DNA of 64,000 nucleotides, taken from contig CM028330.1 in NCBI GenBank assembly GCA_016647705.1, positions 52,316,897-52,380,896 of the forward strand. The letters are read 5' to 3'. The stretch's first letter is position 1. Every line of letters begins with the position of its first letter. The position numbers and the translations under genes were made by a program. This DNA comes from Eucommia ulmoides. Its lineage: Eukaryota; Streptophyta; Magnoliopsida; Garryales; Eucommiaceae. Under the pieces are notes generated by a model. It was given only the letters and a program-made list of their open reading frames with translations. It searched no databases and had not been told where the DNA came from. Shown piece after piece: positions 19,280 through 31,739 of this stretch.

Positions 19280-21009
19280 GGGGTAATACCGCCTAAACCT
19301 CCTCAACTTTTGACCAAAATCACGGGAATCCCCTTAACTTTTAAAACTACATGGGACACTCCTTGAACTATTTGGTCAAAAGACACTCAAACCCCCAGTT
19401 CATTTTTTCTTCCGAAAATGCCCTTGGAAAGTCAAAATTTAAATTGTTGACCATCTTAACCATTTTTCACGACGAAATTGCCCCTCTTTACCATGACAAA
19501 ATTGCCCTTACATGTGTATTAACAAAAAAAAAAAAAAAATTTCTTTTCTTTTCATTTTCTATTATCTCCTTTTTTCCCCCCACCCTTTTAGTGATCCTCT
19601 CCCCTTCATTTCGTCACCAAAACGCTAGTATCACCTTAACCATTACGAACACCGCCCAACCGATCACCACCATCGTCAAATCAAACACCACCACTGTCGA
19701 ACAACACCGCCACTGTCGAACAACGCTGCCAAGCAAACAACATTACCGCCGAACACCAACAAAACAAATATCAATACGGCCGAAAAACACCACCAAAACA
19801 AACAATACCGCCGAATCGAAAACGAATACCACCACTGCCAAACAACACCGCCGAATCGAACATCAACACTGTCGAAAAACACCACCAAAACGAACAAGAC
19901 CGCCGAATCGAAAATGAACATCAAGAAATCGGAACATGGCCGTTGAAGGAGGCAAAGACGAGTCGCCGTAGCTGCTGCAAGCTTCTTCGTTCACCGTAGC
20001 CTCCGACGACGCCAAGAAATCGGAACTCGAACTACTCTCTCTGCGCTCCTCGTGAATCGCACCCCCAAATTCCTCAATTTCGCGCCCATTTCCGATGAAC
20101 CCATCCCCTATCTCTCCTAGAAAACAAGGCGAAGCGCAGTAAACAACGCTATTCACCACCATACTAGTAAACTGGAGCTGCGCAAAGCAAAACCCATTGG
20201 AGCATTTAGCTCTGGAACACAAATTTCTCAGCGATTTTGGCACCCGAGATGTGGAAACAGAGAATGGGGTTGATTTGGGAGGACTTCTGGGTAAAAAGTG
20301 TGTGAAAAAAAAAAAAAAAAAAAAAAAAAAAAGATACCACCAAAACGAATATCTCCCTAGAGGTGGTGTTTCTGCGGTGTTGTTTCGTCGGTGGTGTTGT
20401 TTGGCGGTGGTGATGTTTGGTTCAGTGGTGCACAGAATCGATGGAAACAAAATTGGATTTGGCTTGTTTCGGCGGTGGTGTTTTCGTTCGGTGGTGTTGT
20501 TCAGTGGTGGTGTTTTGGTTCAGTGGTGTTGTTCGATTTAGGGTTTAGGGTTGCAATATGGGGATGGAGCTGAGCGACGACGGTGGTGTTGCGGTTGCGA
20601 TTGCGATCACGATTACGATTTTCGACGGCGGTGATGTTGTTTGGTTCAGTAGTGTGTTCGGCAGAGGTGTTTTGGTTCGCTGGTGTTGTTCGATTTAGGG
20701 TTTAGGGTTGCGATATGGGGATGGAGCTAAGCGACGACGGTGGTGTTTTTTGGTTCAATGGTGTTCGGCGGTGACGTTTTGGTTCGGTGGTGTTGTTCGA
20801 TTTAGTGGACTAATGAAGATGAAAAAAAAAAAAGAGAGAAAAAGAAAAAAAGTAAAGGGTTTAAGGGTAATTTGGACATTTTACTATTTGAGATTATTTT
20901 ATTATTTTTCTGGTTTAAAGTAATATAGGTAAAATGGTCTATTCATTAAAAATTGCTCCGGTTGGGAGTTGTCGTGATAATTTTGAAAATTAGGTCTTTC
21001 CGCCATTAT
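19280..21009. mobile_element. Non-autonomous inverted-repeat element with possible captured exon, copy 1
   Basis: The left part (GGGGTAATACCGCCTAAACC, then CTCAACTTTTGACCAAAA) and the right part (AAAATGGTC.ATTCATTAAAAATTGCT, ending TTAGGTCTTTCCGCCATTAT) match the same positions of 22563-24023. The middle differs between copies. Here it holds GGTGTT(G)/AACACC-rich sequence and a GC-richer segment. Different cargo between similar ends recalls Mutator-like (Pack-type) elements. No transposase; target duplication unclear. Confidence 0.6.
19930..20290 (-). pseudogene. Possible captured host-gene fragment
   Basis: On the minus strand this GC-richer stretch stays open within a longer frame (20450-19863). 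It encodes non-repetitive, gene-like protein with ESSSSSDFLASSEATVNEE and KSLRNLCSRAKCSNGF. I do not recognise the parent gene. It is flanked by low-complexity GGTGGTGTT and poly-A, and it sits inside the inverted-repeat element, so it is more likely cargo than a gene. The same segment is absent from copy 2. Confidence 0.4.
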
Positions 21010-21242
21010 TTATATAAAAAGTATTTAAAAAAAAAAAAAGGTACATTATCATGTCACCTTTTGTACAACTTTGTCCTTAGAATTTAAAAAAAATAAAAAT
21101 TGACCTTTCCAATTTCCATCCATCCATCCTTTTTTTCCATCTTTTTTTTTTTTTTTTTTTCCAACTTGGATGAGATAGAATTGGAAAAGTAAACTACCAC
21201 TTTACTTTACATTTCAAGCATTTATATATCACCCAACCACCA

Positions 21243-21604
21243 AAAATGACTTTTTTCTTTAGAAAATGTTACACAATATTTAATAAAATAAAATTCGGAT
21301 TAATTTTACACGTTTGATAGTGTTAAGCATTTTTTTCCGGTTATAATCATCTTCTAATGACTTTTTTCTTTAGAAAATGTTACACAATATTTAATAAAAT
21401 AATTTTAAAAAGTAAAATTCGGATTAATGTTACACATATGATAGTGTTAAGCATTTTTTTTTCCGGTTATAATCATCTTCGAATGACTTTTTTCTTTAGA
21501 AAATGTTACACAATATTTAATAAAATAATTTTTAAAAATAAAATTCGGATTAATGTTACACGTATGATAGTGTTAAGTATTTTTTGGGGGTTATAATCAT
21601 CTTC
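21243..21604. repeat. Tandem repeat, three units of about 110-130 bp
   Basis: Each unit contains ATGACTTTTTTCTTTAGAAA, then a TTACACAATATTTAATAAAA block, and ends near GGTTATAATCATCTTC. Starts are near 21246, 21357 and 21484. A poly-A tract follows at 21626-21650. The 79-codon open frame here is a product of the repeat. Confidence 0.9.
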
Positions 21605-22236
21605 TCAATAATTTGAGTAGCGTTAAAAAAAAAAAAAAAAAAAAAAAAAATCGAACGAGTGAAAAAAATAGAAAAAAGAAGATTTGTTAAAGAATATTTT
21701 AGGCCTCGTATAATTATTTATTTTTTAAATTTTAGTTTATGTTCTCATTCTAATTCAGAAAAGAATTTTTAAGAAAAATTAAAAAATATCTGCAAATTTT
21801 GAATTTAGTACAATAGAGTTAAGCAATTTTTTTTCAATTATAATCATATTCTCGATAATTCCACCCAATTCAATAAATAAAAATAACAATAATAATATAA
21901 AATTAGTGAAAATAAAAGTTAAAAAAAATCGTTATAAAATATTTCAGACTTCGTTTGTTTTAGCGATTTTTCAATCTTAAATATTTATTGATGTTGTTAT
22001 TTTAAATTTCTAAAATAACTTTTTAGGAAGAAAAAGAATTGCTCTCAAATTTCATTTTTCACTCTATTTATTTTTTCAAATAAAAAAAAATGAGAAAAAC
22101 TAAAAACATCAACCAAACACAACCTTATACATTGAAATCTCCCGCACAATTATAGATCAATCATTTTTAAATATAAGAGGTTTTAATATCATTTCTATTA
22201 AAAAAATAAAAGAGAAACATTTTATTTCATCAAATT

Positions 22237-22276
<40 letters not shown>

Positions 22277-22562
22277 CTAAAATTAACTATATATAATTTT
22301 TTTGGTTGATAAATTAGAAGTTACCAAGTAAAGTACTAAGTTGAATGTTTCAAAAATTTGAATTACACAAGTCTATATATTTGTATTATTCTAAGGGGCA
22401 TGGTTTGACATTTTAACATAAAGAAAGGTAGGGACCACTTGGGTTGGGGATGGGGGGTGGTGGGATGAATTCATATCCCCTGTTTGGTTCTTTTGTCTTG
22501 GACAAAAGGGTTGAGGGGGGAAGTGCAATGAATTTATATTTAAACAAAAAAAAAAAAAAAAA
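21605..22562. other. AT-rich intergenic sequence with TA microsatellite
   Basis: No gene or RNA was recognised. A (TA)n run of about 32 bases lies at 22243-22274, and poly-A at 22542-22563. Confidence 0.5.
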
Positions 22563-24023
22563 ATGATAATATAACCTAGATTCCCTCAACTTTTGACCAA
22601 AACCACGAAATTCCCTCAAATTTTAAAAATATACGGAACACTTTTGAATTATTTGATCAAATAATACTCATGTCCCTAGTTCATTTTTTCTTTCAAAAAT
22701 ACCTTTTGAAAAGTCAAACATCTCATTTTTGACCAATTTGACATTTTTTTTTCAAGTAAAATGTTTTTATTATCCTTGTAAATGTAATGGTTCAAAATAA
22801 AATTTCATCAAACTTTTAGGGTACTTAGTGTCATTAGACCCTAAAATCATCAAAACTCTTCTTCACAATTTCATCCATTTCCAACCCCAAATCCTCCAAA
22901 TCAATGTTCCTAACCCCAAATTCATTCCAGTCGCAAACTGAATCGAAATCGATCGATCGAATTGAAACCCACCTTCAAATTGAAATCGATCGAAATCGAA
23001 ACCTACCTCCGGCGAACAACCCCACCAAAAGCGAACACCACCGCCGAAATAAACAACAACACCGTGGATTCAAAATCCTCTCTCTCCCTCATTTCCTCTC
23101 AGATCTGTGAAAGAAGATTTTGATTTCAATAGTGGGTATTGTTTTAGGGGTTTGGATTTTGATTTCAATGGTGGGTATTCTTCTTCTTTCTCTCTTCTTC
23201 TCTCTCTATCCTTTCTACTGTAGATGAATAGTCCAAGACTATTGTAGTCTTCAAAAGTACGAACTCAAAATATTGATTGAGTAATAATTATCAAAAAGAT
23301 AAGGTGGGTTTGATTTTTTCCTTTTCTGGGTTTTGTCCATTTTTGTACTGTGAGTTTGGTTTGTGGGTTTGATTGTTTGGGGTTTGATTTCTCGTGTGAT
23401 GGGTTCAGAGGGAGAAGAAGTGTTGAAAAAGGAGAAAGACGGTGTGTTCAAGAGAGAGAATTTGTAGACACAACCACTGTGCGATTTGTGCTTCTTTCAC
23501 TCGTGGGGATTTCTGCTTCCTTCTCTCACTACAACTGAAACGGTGGGAAGAGAAAAAGGGTGTGATCAGTGGAGTTTTAGGGCAATGGCTTAGTGGGCGG
23601 TGGTGTCGGTGGTGGTGATGTTTGGTTCGTTGGTGTTGTTCGATAGTGGTAGAGACGTTGGTGGAGATGGTCTTTGGTTTGGCGATGGTGGAGGTGGTTG
23701 TGTGTTGGTGTGGTGGTGCCCAATGGTGCTGGTGTGGTGTGGTCGTGCCCGGTGGTGTAGAAAAACAAAGAAGGAGAGGAGAAATAATAAAAAAAAAAAA
23801 GTGGGGGGAAAAAAAGGGAAAATGGTAAGGGCAACTTGATAATTGCATATGTCATTTTTTTAATAATTTTTCTATTTTATTTTATATTAGGTTTAGTAAG
23901 GGCAAAATGGTCCATTCATTAAAAATTGCTTTGGAAGGGGTCGTCGTGGTAATTTTGAAAGTTAGAGAGAGTGTATGTGGAATTCCACTATAATTGAGGG
24001 AGTCTAGGTGATATTATCCCCCC
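22563..24023. mobile_element. Non-autonomous inverted-repeat element, copy 2
   Basis: The ends GATAATATAACCTAGATTCC and its complement GTCTAGGTGATATTATCCCC form terminal inverted repeats of about 25 bp. Left and right subterminal parts match copy 1 at 19280-21009. The centre (22860-23780) has CGATCGATCGAA, GAACACCACCGCCG and GGTGGTG-rich sequence but no convincing coding exon. Confidence 0.65.
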
Positions 24024-24254
24024 CACTCCCCCACCCCACTTTAAAACCCTAAAAGGGGTTTGACACTTTGCACCCCTAAAGTTTGATCATTATTTTATTT
24101 TGGTCCCTATAATTGCAATTTGAACATATAACACCCTAGAATTTTATAATCATTCCACTTCAGCCCAAATAAACAACTTCATATTACAATTTGGGCGACA
24201 GATAATCAACATCCGTGCACCTAATTATTTTTAAGGGAACTTTATGGGCATTCC

Positions 24255-24865
24255 CAAGAACCTAGTATCGGCTAGCTCAAACACGCGGTTGACCCATGAA
24301 CCCTAGTATCGGCCATCTTGGTCAGGTACCATCTCCAAACCTGGCCCAGGTCACGTCTCCTCAAGTGTGAGTGCCACGATGCTTCTACTCCAAAAGCAGT
24401 CTGAGGCGTTTCTCCCAGAAAGGAAGGTACCATTACTCTCCCAAGATAACGACCCCACGATCTTCTCCCGCAATCACAATCATCTCTATGGTAATGGGAT
24501 CGAGATCTGCGCAATCACCATAAATGTACACAGAGAATTAGGGATGACTTGCCAAATAAGTCTTCTCACTCCCTATATAAAAGTCAACACCTAAGAGGTC
24601 TAAGGGATGCAAATATATGTGTTACATGTGAAACACACTACTATACTCACAATACACGAGCATTAAGCAAACTCTTACGCTTACTGCCTTACCATACTTT
24701 CTCTTTATACACTCGACTAATCTCCCACCGGAAGTGCAACGCCAGTAGACCTACCCGTTGTACATTGTTTTGCAAGAACCCAGACCGAGGGACAATGAGA
24801 AAGTCCCGTCAGCCCACTCTCGGAATTTAGGAGTGACGTGTCCGGTGATCTATTTTCAGTCATAA
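24255..24865 (+). repeat. GC-richer LTR-like fragment
   Basis: This block is distinctly less AT-rich than its surroundings. It has a TATA-like CTATATAAAAGTCAAC (about 24572-24587), followed by CTCACAATACACG and C-rich stretches ending in CCGGTGATCTATTTTCAGTC. That order resembles LTRs of Tat/Retand-type Ty3/gypsy elements. No partner LTR, primer site or target duplication was found, so this is only a candidate fragment. Confidence 0.35.
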
Positions 24866-25193
24866 TCACACACACACACACACATATATATTGAGTATTT
24901 GGGAGAAAAAGAAAATGGAAGGGAAAATTGGGCTGAATTTGTCCATAAAACATTTTAAAACTAATCAGGTGTGTTTAGTGAATTTTTTTTTTTTTTTTTT
25001 AAATAAAATGAAAATATAAAACTAGTCAGGTGCATGACATGTGACTACTTTTAGTACAAAATTGTAAGCTGATAATGACTTGGACCATAGTACTAGGATG
25101 ATTAAGAAACTTTAAGACATTGTATACTCAAATTGGAATGACAAGGACCAAAGTGAGAATTTGGTCAAATTTTAAGGGGTAGATGTCATAACC

Positions 25194-27469
25194 CGTCTCG
25201 GACACCCGACATTCCGGGGTTAGCGTGATGACATCATGACATCACCTATTACAACCAAACATCTTTTAAATGACAATATGTATACATTAATAAACCATCA
25301 TCTATATAAGCTATACATATATTCTATTATGGGGACATACCCGTCCCCCAAATCATAACAACAACAAAATATAAAACCATGAACCTCTCACAGGTTCGCC
25401 TCAGACAGCTCATCTCAAACCTCCACAAGACTCTACCGTAGGACTCTACCTACCGCCAGTACGGAATCGACTCCTAACTGCTTCACCTGCGAGTGTACTG
25501 CCCTCTTAATAAAAATATTTTAAATGGATCAAGCATATAACATTTAAATTTGCACATATCGAATAAAAATCTCATGATATAAATAACTCCTACCACAAGG
25601 AAAACACTTTTCCCTGTCACCACAGAATCAACGTCTATATATATATAGTACCCCAACTAAGCAGTAAAAATCAATTAAAATAATTCAGCTAACCATATAG
25701 TACAATGAAATCAGAATGTAGGTATACCAACACAAATAAATATGCCAATCTAGTAGAAAATATTGTATATAAATATAAATTACTCATCCCAATCACCATA
25801 TATGATAAAACACCAAATACGATAAAATACCACATCTCAAACACCACACCACTCTCTGGCTAGCCACAGTGATCGTTTTAACCTCACGATCGGGAGTTGC
25901 AACGGTACCGTACCATCCGTAGGATATGCCTTCCTAGCGGAACTAATTGCACAGATAATCACCTACCGGACGTCTCCGGAGGACATAATATCAATCACCA
26001 CCTGCCGAACCACCCTCCGGACAAGATATGATATCAATCACCACCTGCTGGACCACCCTCCGGACATGACATAAACTATGGCATAGTCTAATCGACAACA
26101 TCGTCAAATCAATAACGTCATCGTTAAACCAATATCATCAACCTCCATTTCCAAAACCGATTTAATCCAAAAATCACGTTTTTCACTTTCTTTTAAAAAC
26201 CCACTGATTTCAATAAATCATTTATTTTCGCCTATTTCTTTAAAAACCAACGAAATTCACATTTTCAAAACACCCAAATTCACTTGATCCATATAAATTA
26301 TAACTTCACCCAATTTTAAATAAACACATTTTCTATCATATATATATATATGAAAATAGATTTGGCAAAAAGACAGTACACTCACCTGGTAATCTGCTCC
26401 AAAAAGCTTTTACTGTCTATACTTTACCGTTCCTCCAGTGCTCATGAACCTATTAGTGACAAGGCCTAAATTAATATTTTATGTAAAAATACTCTATCTA
26501 CACAATGCAGGCCTTAATTTTCGTAATTTCCTATTTCTCGCCTTTTAATACGAAATATTTCTATTCGTCTAATATCGCTCCGTTAAAGTTTATTATACAA
26601 ACTTTATTTATATAAACGGTCTCATGGTCTCAACATTCATTATCGCCATTTCGATATTTTAAGACTAGAAAACTAATTTAATAATCATAAGAGTTAATGA
26701 GAAACGTTACCCGCTCCGAACAATTGTCGATCTTCTTAAAAATTTTCTTAAGTTTATGCTTCTGTTCCCATCGCCAAGGCGAACAAGTTTCTTCACTACT
26801 CTATGATACACACTGCCGGCCCACCACCTAGGCGAGAAAATTCCGCCTAGGCGAACTCCCCCTGTTCCACTTTCTGATGCTCCACCGCCTAGGCGAATCG
26901 CTTCCATTTTCTTTCTACTCTGTTTTTTGGTCCTGCCGTCTCTCTCTCACCTCACCTCACCAACACTGGCAACCACCTCCACCTGAGCGTCCCTACACAT
27001 ATAATGCACACAGCCCACACCCACATGCACACCGCAAACTCACACACACACACACACTGATCACAGTACACACACATACACAACACCCATACGATCACCG
27101 GCGGCAATGACACACACATACAGGGGCACACCCACACTCACCATCATCGTCGGAACACATACCCACACACAACTGCATCAAATAGAAAACACACACACAC
27201 ACAACAACACATACAACACACGACCGAACAACACCCACACACCGGCCAACGACGAAACAACGCATATACACACAAATGAACAAAATAGAAGACACATACA
27301 CACTCACCAGCTCCCCAAACAGAACAGACCACCGCCGAACACACTCTGGCCGAACGGGACCTACTCATCTCTCTCTCTCTTCGTTTTCTTTTTCTCATCC
27401 GGTTCTTCTCTCTCTCTATTTTCTCTGGATTCTTCTCCGTTCCTTCCGAGGTGTGTGGATATGTATGAA

Positions 27470-27501
<32 letters not shown>

Positions 27502-27694
27502 ATTTTACACAAACCTCCCCTCATTTTAGTTTGGATAGTAATTAGACCCATTCTAAATTTTAATGTTTATGAAAATTACAATTTATCCCCTAAAATTTTA
27601 ATTCACATAATTAATATCGCAATCCACCCCGGTATTTTCAAAATATTTAAAACACGGCTTAAATTATACGTATGTTAAAGGTTGGGGTCTTACA
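25194..27694. mobile_element. Solo LTR, about 2.5 kb, Tekay/Del-like size
   Basis: It runs from TGTCATAACCCGTC to GGTTGGGGTCTTACA (TG...CA with TGT/ACA ends) and is flanked by GTAGA and GTACA, a 5-bp duplication with one change. It shares ends and inner blocks (GGACATACCCGTCC, GGTTCGCCTC, CACGATCGGGA, the CACCTGC(C/T)GGAC repeats, a CA-rich block) with 37005-39357. No internal retroelement genes are present, so it is a solo LTR. Long LTRs of this kind are known in Tekay/Del chromoviruses; that assignment is inferred. The TA run at 27478-27501 and the CA-rich block at 27000-27300 lie inside it. Confidence 0.7.
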
Positions 27695-27762
27695 GTACAA
27701 ATTGTCAAAACCCCAATCCTAAATACAAAGATCAACTAATAATTAAAAAAAAAAAAAAATTA

Positions 27763-28680
27763 GGTCCCGTTTGGTAAGTGTTCCCATCCCATTCCTAGAT
27801 TTTTGGGAATTATATTCAGAAACACCGTTTGGTAAATTCTGTTTCTGTTCCCATTCCATCTTAAAACCAAGAATCCATTCTTTTTTTTTTTTTTTTCTTA
27901 AGAAATGAGAAACAATTTTTTTGTTTCTACCTATTCTCATCCCAAAAAAAGGACACGCTGGTTAATTTTGTTGTTAGTGAGGTCTGGCCTTCAACTTTTG
28001 TAAACCTCTATTTTCTTTATCTTTTTTTTTTTTTTTTTTTTTCATTTTTCTTCATCTATGTTTCAACGTTGTTCTCCTCCTTGTTCCTCTGTTAGTCGTC
28101 CTCCTCGTCATCCGACCTCTTCCTCATCACCATCGTGTTCCTTGTCCTGGCCATCATTTTTGCTATCCTCGTCGTCGTCGTCTTTGCTTTCCTCATCGCC
28201 GTCGTCTTCCTCATTCTTGCCATCGCCTGTCATCATTGCCAATTGATTTTTGTCTTCCTCTTATGGTTCGAATGTGAAATCGATTTCGATTTCATCGATT
28301 TTGATTTAGGGTTTAGGGAAATCGATTTCGATTTAGGGAATCAAATCGATTTCGATTTTGACTAGGGTTTCGATTTCGATTAGGATTTAGATTTCGATTG
28401 GGGTTTAGGATTTCGATTTCGATTTTGACGGAGTTTTAGAGTTCGATTACTTGATGATTTTTTTATTGCAGTTTAGGGTTGTTCTTGATGTCTCGATGAT
28501 TTATCAGAATTAGTGTTCTTGATTTTTAGGATAATATCGTTACCAAATGCGATTCTGTTCTCGGAATAAAAAAAAATTATCATTACCAAATGCAATTCCG
28601 GTCCCATTAAGAAACAAAATTTCTATCCGACCCCATTCCATCCCAAGTGGGATAGGATGGGAACACTACCAAACAGGCCC
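27763..28680. mobile_element. Harbinger-like non-autonomous element, 918 bp
   Basis: The ends GGTCCCGTTTGGTAAGTGTT and AACACTACCAAACAGGCCC are complementary, with TTA on both sides (27760-27762 and 28681-28683). The subterminal regions share CCCATCCCATTCC. The centre has TTTCGATTTCGATT repeats (28275-28440) and a TCGTC-rich stretch. There is no transposase. Confidence 0.85.
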
Positions 28681-28683
28681 TTA

Positions 28684-29084
28684 ATTTCTATATATAATAA
28701 TAAAGACATTTTGAGGAATAATCTTTTCTTTGTCAAGGATTTTGCAAATTCCCATATCAGTTATGTTGAATTATGGAGTGGGTCGGGTCGACCCGTGGAG
28801 CGTCCACATGGGCCCTATATTTCATGGAGAGTCACCATGTGAATGGGTGCACCTCTTGGTTTTAAGGATCGTATATTTTCGATAGACAACTATTGGAATG
28901 GATATACCCTTTCGGTATGTACCAATTAGAATAGACACATCCTTTAGAATTTTCTCTATAAATATGCGTTGATACCTCTAAAGTCTCTATTCCATCATGA
29001 TAACATATCATTTGTATCAGCAGTTCGGGCATTTTGTGCCGCACAAGCTTTGAATGATGTGTGTATATATATTGAGAAAAAACG
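28684..29084. other. Intergenic, possible LTR remnant
   Basis: No gene is seen. A TATA-like CTATAAATATGC (about 28967) followed by TCCATCATGATAAC and TTGTATCAGCAGTTC looks like the tail of an old LTR, but no ends or partner are visible. Confidence 0.25.
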
Positions 29085-29607
29085 GGGAAATTATATTTTT
29101 GATCTCCAAGTTTGTCAAATTGCAAATTTGATCCCTTAAATTTTATATTAGTTTTAATCTTGTAAAATTGAAAACTTTAATGATTTTGGATGAAAAATGA
29201 GTTCTCCACAACACGTGACCTTCTAATAGGGATATTTTTTTATCATTTTATCAGTTCACTAAACATAAAATATTTTTTCCTATTCTTTTCCAATTAACGA
29301 TTTAGACTTATCTTTATCTCTCTCTTTAATTCTTCAGAGGAATATCATTTTTAGTGAATGATTATGAAAAAATATTTTAGATTTAGTGAAATGATGAAAT
29401 AATAAAAATATCCATAATAGAGGGGAACGTGTTGAATACAAATAATTTTCCATAAAACAATCATTAACAAAATTTAAATTTTGCAATATTAATTGAAACA
29501 AATGTAAAACTCAAGGGACTAAATGTACAATTTGATAAACTTCTGAATCCACATAATCGACCACCCTATCTCACCCTATCTTTAGGGACCGACAATATAA
29601 TTTTCCC
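29085..29607. repeat. Non-autonomous inverted-repeat element, copy 2
   Basis: It starts GGGAAATTATATTTTTGATC and ends GGGACCGACAATATAATTTT then CCC; these ends are complementary. It shares the body with 563-978 (ATGATTTTGGATGAAAAATG, CACAACACGTG, GATATTTTT). It is 523 bp with no coding content. Confidence 0.7.
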
Positions 29608-30724
29608 TCACAAAAAATATATCATTATATTAAATGAAGATACTATAACTTTTTTTTTATTGCTTTATTGTGGGAATGCTAATTTAATAGCAAGATTTTT
29701 AAATTAAAGACTTTTTTTTTTTATTTCAAAAATTTATTTTATTTTTTCCAATCTATTAATTTGGAAATTTCAATTCAGAATATTAGGGTAGGAGGTTTTA
29801 GTTGTTAATATTGAATATTTAAATCACAATATTGATTTTATATATTCTCTTAAATTTTGAATTTAATCCTAAATATACCAGACCGATGTAAAGGAACGCG
29901 TTTTTAAAATCACTCGAAAAATATAATTAGTCGAGATACACGTAAATTAATCTGGACACAATTTACTATAAAATAAAAATGAAAAATAAAAAAAATGAAT
30001 AGAGTGTACGAGTTTTAGTTGTTAAGGTGGTGTTATTAGTTTTTTAATTTTAATTTTTATTTAATTTAGGAAAATAAATAAAGAAATTAAAAGAAAAAAG
30101 AATTGTTCTATAGATTTTTTTTTTTTTTTTTTTTTAAATTGCAACATCAAAATGTAATCATATTCATATTTTTTTAATTAAAAAATAGGAACAAAAACTT
30201 GCTATAGCCTAAATATAAACTATTGAAAACTAGTTTTTATTTATTTATGTATTAGTTAAAAAAATAGCGAAGAAAATAATTTTTATTGATATTAAAAATT
30301 AATTTACAATATTTGTTAATTTTTGTTGAGATATACTTGAAAATTTCTCATGCATGAATCCTCTTGTCGAGTGTGGGACCTAATTCATTATTCTTCTTTT
30401 TTTCAAAAAAGAAAAAACAAAACTTGAAAATGAGAGCCGTTTTCAGACACTAATATTAGAAAATCAGGCGATTTTTGTGGAGAAGATGTGAGACAAGTTT
30501 TAGAGAGAGAGAGAGAGAGAGAAAGAAAACGAATTTTAGAGAGAGAGAAAGATGGAGAGAGGGCAAGTTTGACAAAGAAATATATATACAGAGAAATATA
30601 TATACAGAGAGAGTGTTTGAGAGATAAAAAAAAGGACACGCACCGTTTAGTCTTAAAATATAAAAAAAATTATCAATTACTCTCATTATTTTTTTTTTAC
30701 ACCGTCTTTTTATTTTTTTCTGAT
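29608..30724. other. AT-rich intergenic sequence with GA and TATACAGAGA repeats
   Basis: No gene is seen. CAGACCGATGTAAAGGAACG (29880-29899) and the following 90 bases resemble the last unit of the array near 34030-34120. GA runs lie at 30507-30522 and 30539-30560. The ORFs here are products of low complexity. Confidence 0.4.
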
Positions 30725-30763
30725 CAAAATACCCCTCACATGGATGTTAAATGTAACATCAAA

Positions 30764-30814
<51 letters not shown>

Positions 30815-31235
30815 TTTATACTATTTTTTTCTGACCACAATACCCTTCATGTGGATGTTGAATGTAACATTCGGTGTTGAATGTAATATCAATTTTTTTT
30901 TATTTTTTTTAATACTATTTTTTTCTTACTAAAATGTCCCTCATGTGGATGTTGAATGTAACATTTAACACCTGTGAATATTGAATGTAACATCAACTGT
31001 TTTTTTAATGACTAAAATACCCCTCATGTGGATGTTGAATATAATATCATTTTTTTTTTTTTATGATGTTATTTTTTTCTGACCAAAATACCCCTCATAT
31101 GAATGTTGAATGTAACATTCATTATTCTCTTATTTTTGTATGCAGAGTAAAATACATATGATATTACATTGAACACCTGTAGATGTTACATTCAACACCT
31201 GTAAATGTTGAATATAACATCAATTGCTCTCTTAT
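30725..31235. repeat. Degenerate tandem repeat with GGATGTTGAATGTAACAT motif and TTA microsatellite
   Basis: About five diverged units carry CTGACCAAAATACCCCTCA, then TGTGGATGTTGAATGTAACA and a T-rich spacer. A (TTA)n run of about 47 bases lies at 30766-30813. The same GTTGAATRTAACAT core recurs inside the element at 32095-33597. Confidence 0.75.
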
Positions 31236-31739
31236 TTTACGTTACGTTTAGTAATGATTTTATCCTAAAATCAAGAATTTTTTTTTTTTTTGGAACATAT
31301 AAAAGTGACAAAAAATCATAAAATTTGGGGTAAAGCTGTAATTTATGGCGGCGGCGGCAGGCGGCTGACAGCGGTGGTACACCAATTTGATGACTTTTCT
31401 TCTCGATGTGAAACTCACGGGAGGGTATTTCGGTAAATTCAATCCTCACCATTTTTTAAAAATGGAACTAATTGGTGCGAGGAAAGGTGTTGATGAGACT
31501 AATTGGTGCAAGAAAAACGTGTTGACGAGACTAATTGGTTGCAAAGAAAAATCGATGGGAGTAGGTGGTAAATAATTTCTTTTTTGGGGATTAATAGGTA
31601 ATTTTCCCTAAAAAAAATATATATATAGAGAGAGAGAGAGCGCATGTTTGAGAGAGAGAGAGAGAGAGAGTGTTTGAGAGAGATTTTACAAATATGTTAA
31701 AATTGACATTGCATTACCACATCTGACTTTCATTACAAG

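Larger units (their letters stand above)
24055..27714. repeat. TTGACACTTTGCACC-family element split by a solo LTR
   Basis: The left end GGGGTTTGACACTTTGCACC and the right end AATTGTCAAAACCCC (27700-27714) are complementary. The right end is separated from the rest by the solo LTR at 25194-27694. Without that LTR the element is about 1.16 kb. The family also occurs at 11604-12090. Confidence 0.65.

Noticed and set aside
19351-19917. 188-codon Thr/Asn-rich frame on the plus strand
   Set aside because: It spans the end of an inverted-repeat element and AACACCACC repeats; low-complexity composition only.
27107-27551. 130-codon frames on both strands rich in Thr/His or Cys/Val
   Set aside because: Translation of CA/GT-rich simple sequence within a solo LTR.
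28058-28246. Serine-rich frame in the 27.8-28.7 kb region
   Set aside because: It lies inside the Harbinger-like non-autonomous element and consists of TCC/TCG repeats.
31236-31739. Possible exon with GCGGCGGCGGCAG and LIGARKGVDETNW-like repeats
   Set aside because: Short direct repeats of ACTAATTGGTGC explain the open frame. No family match, and GA microsatellites follow.
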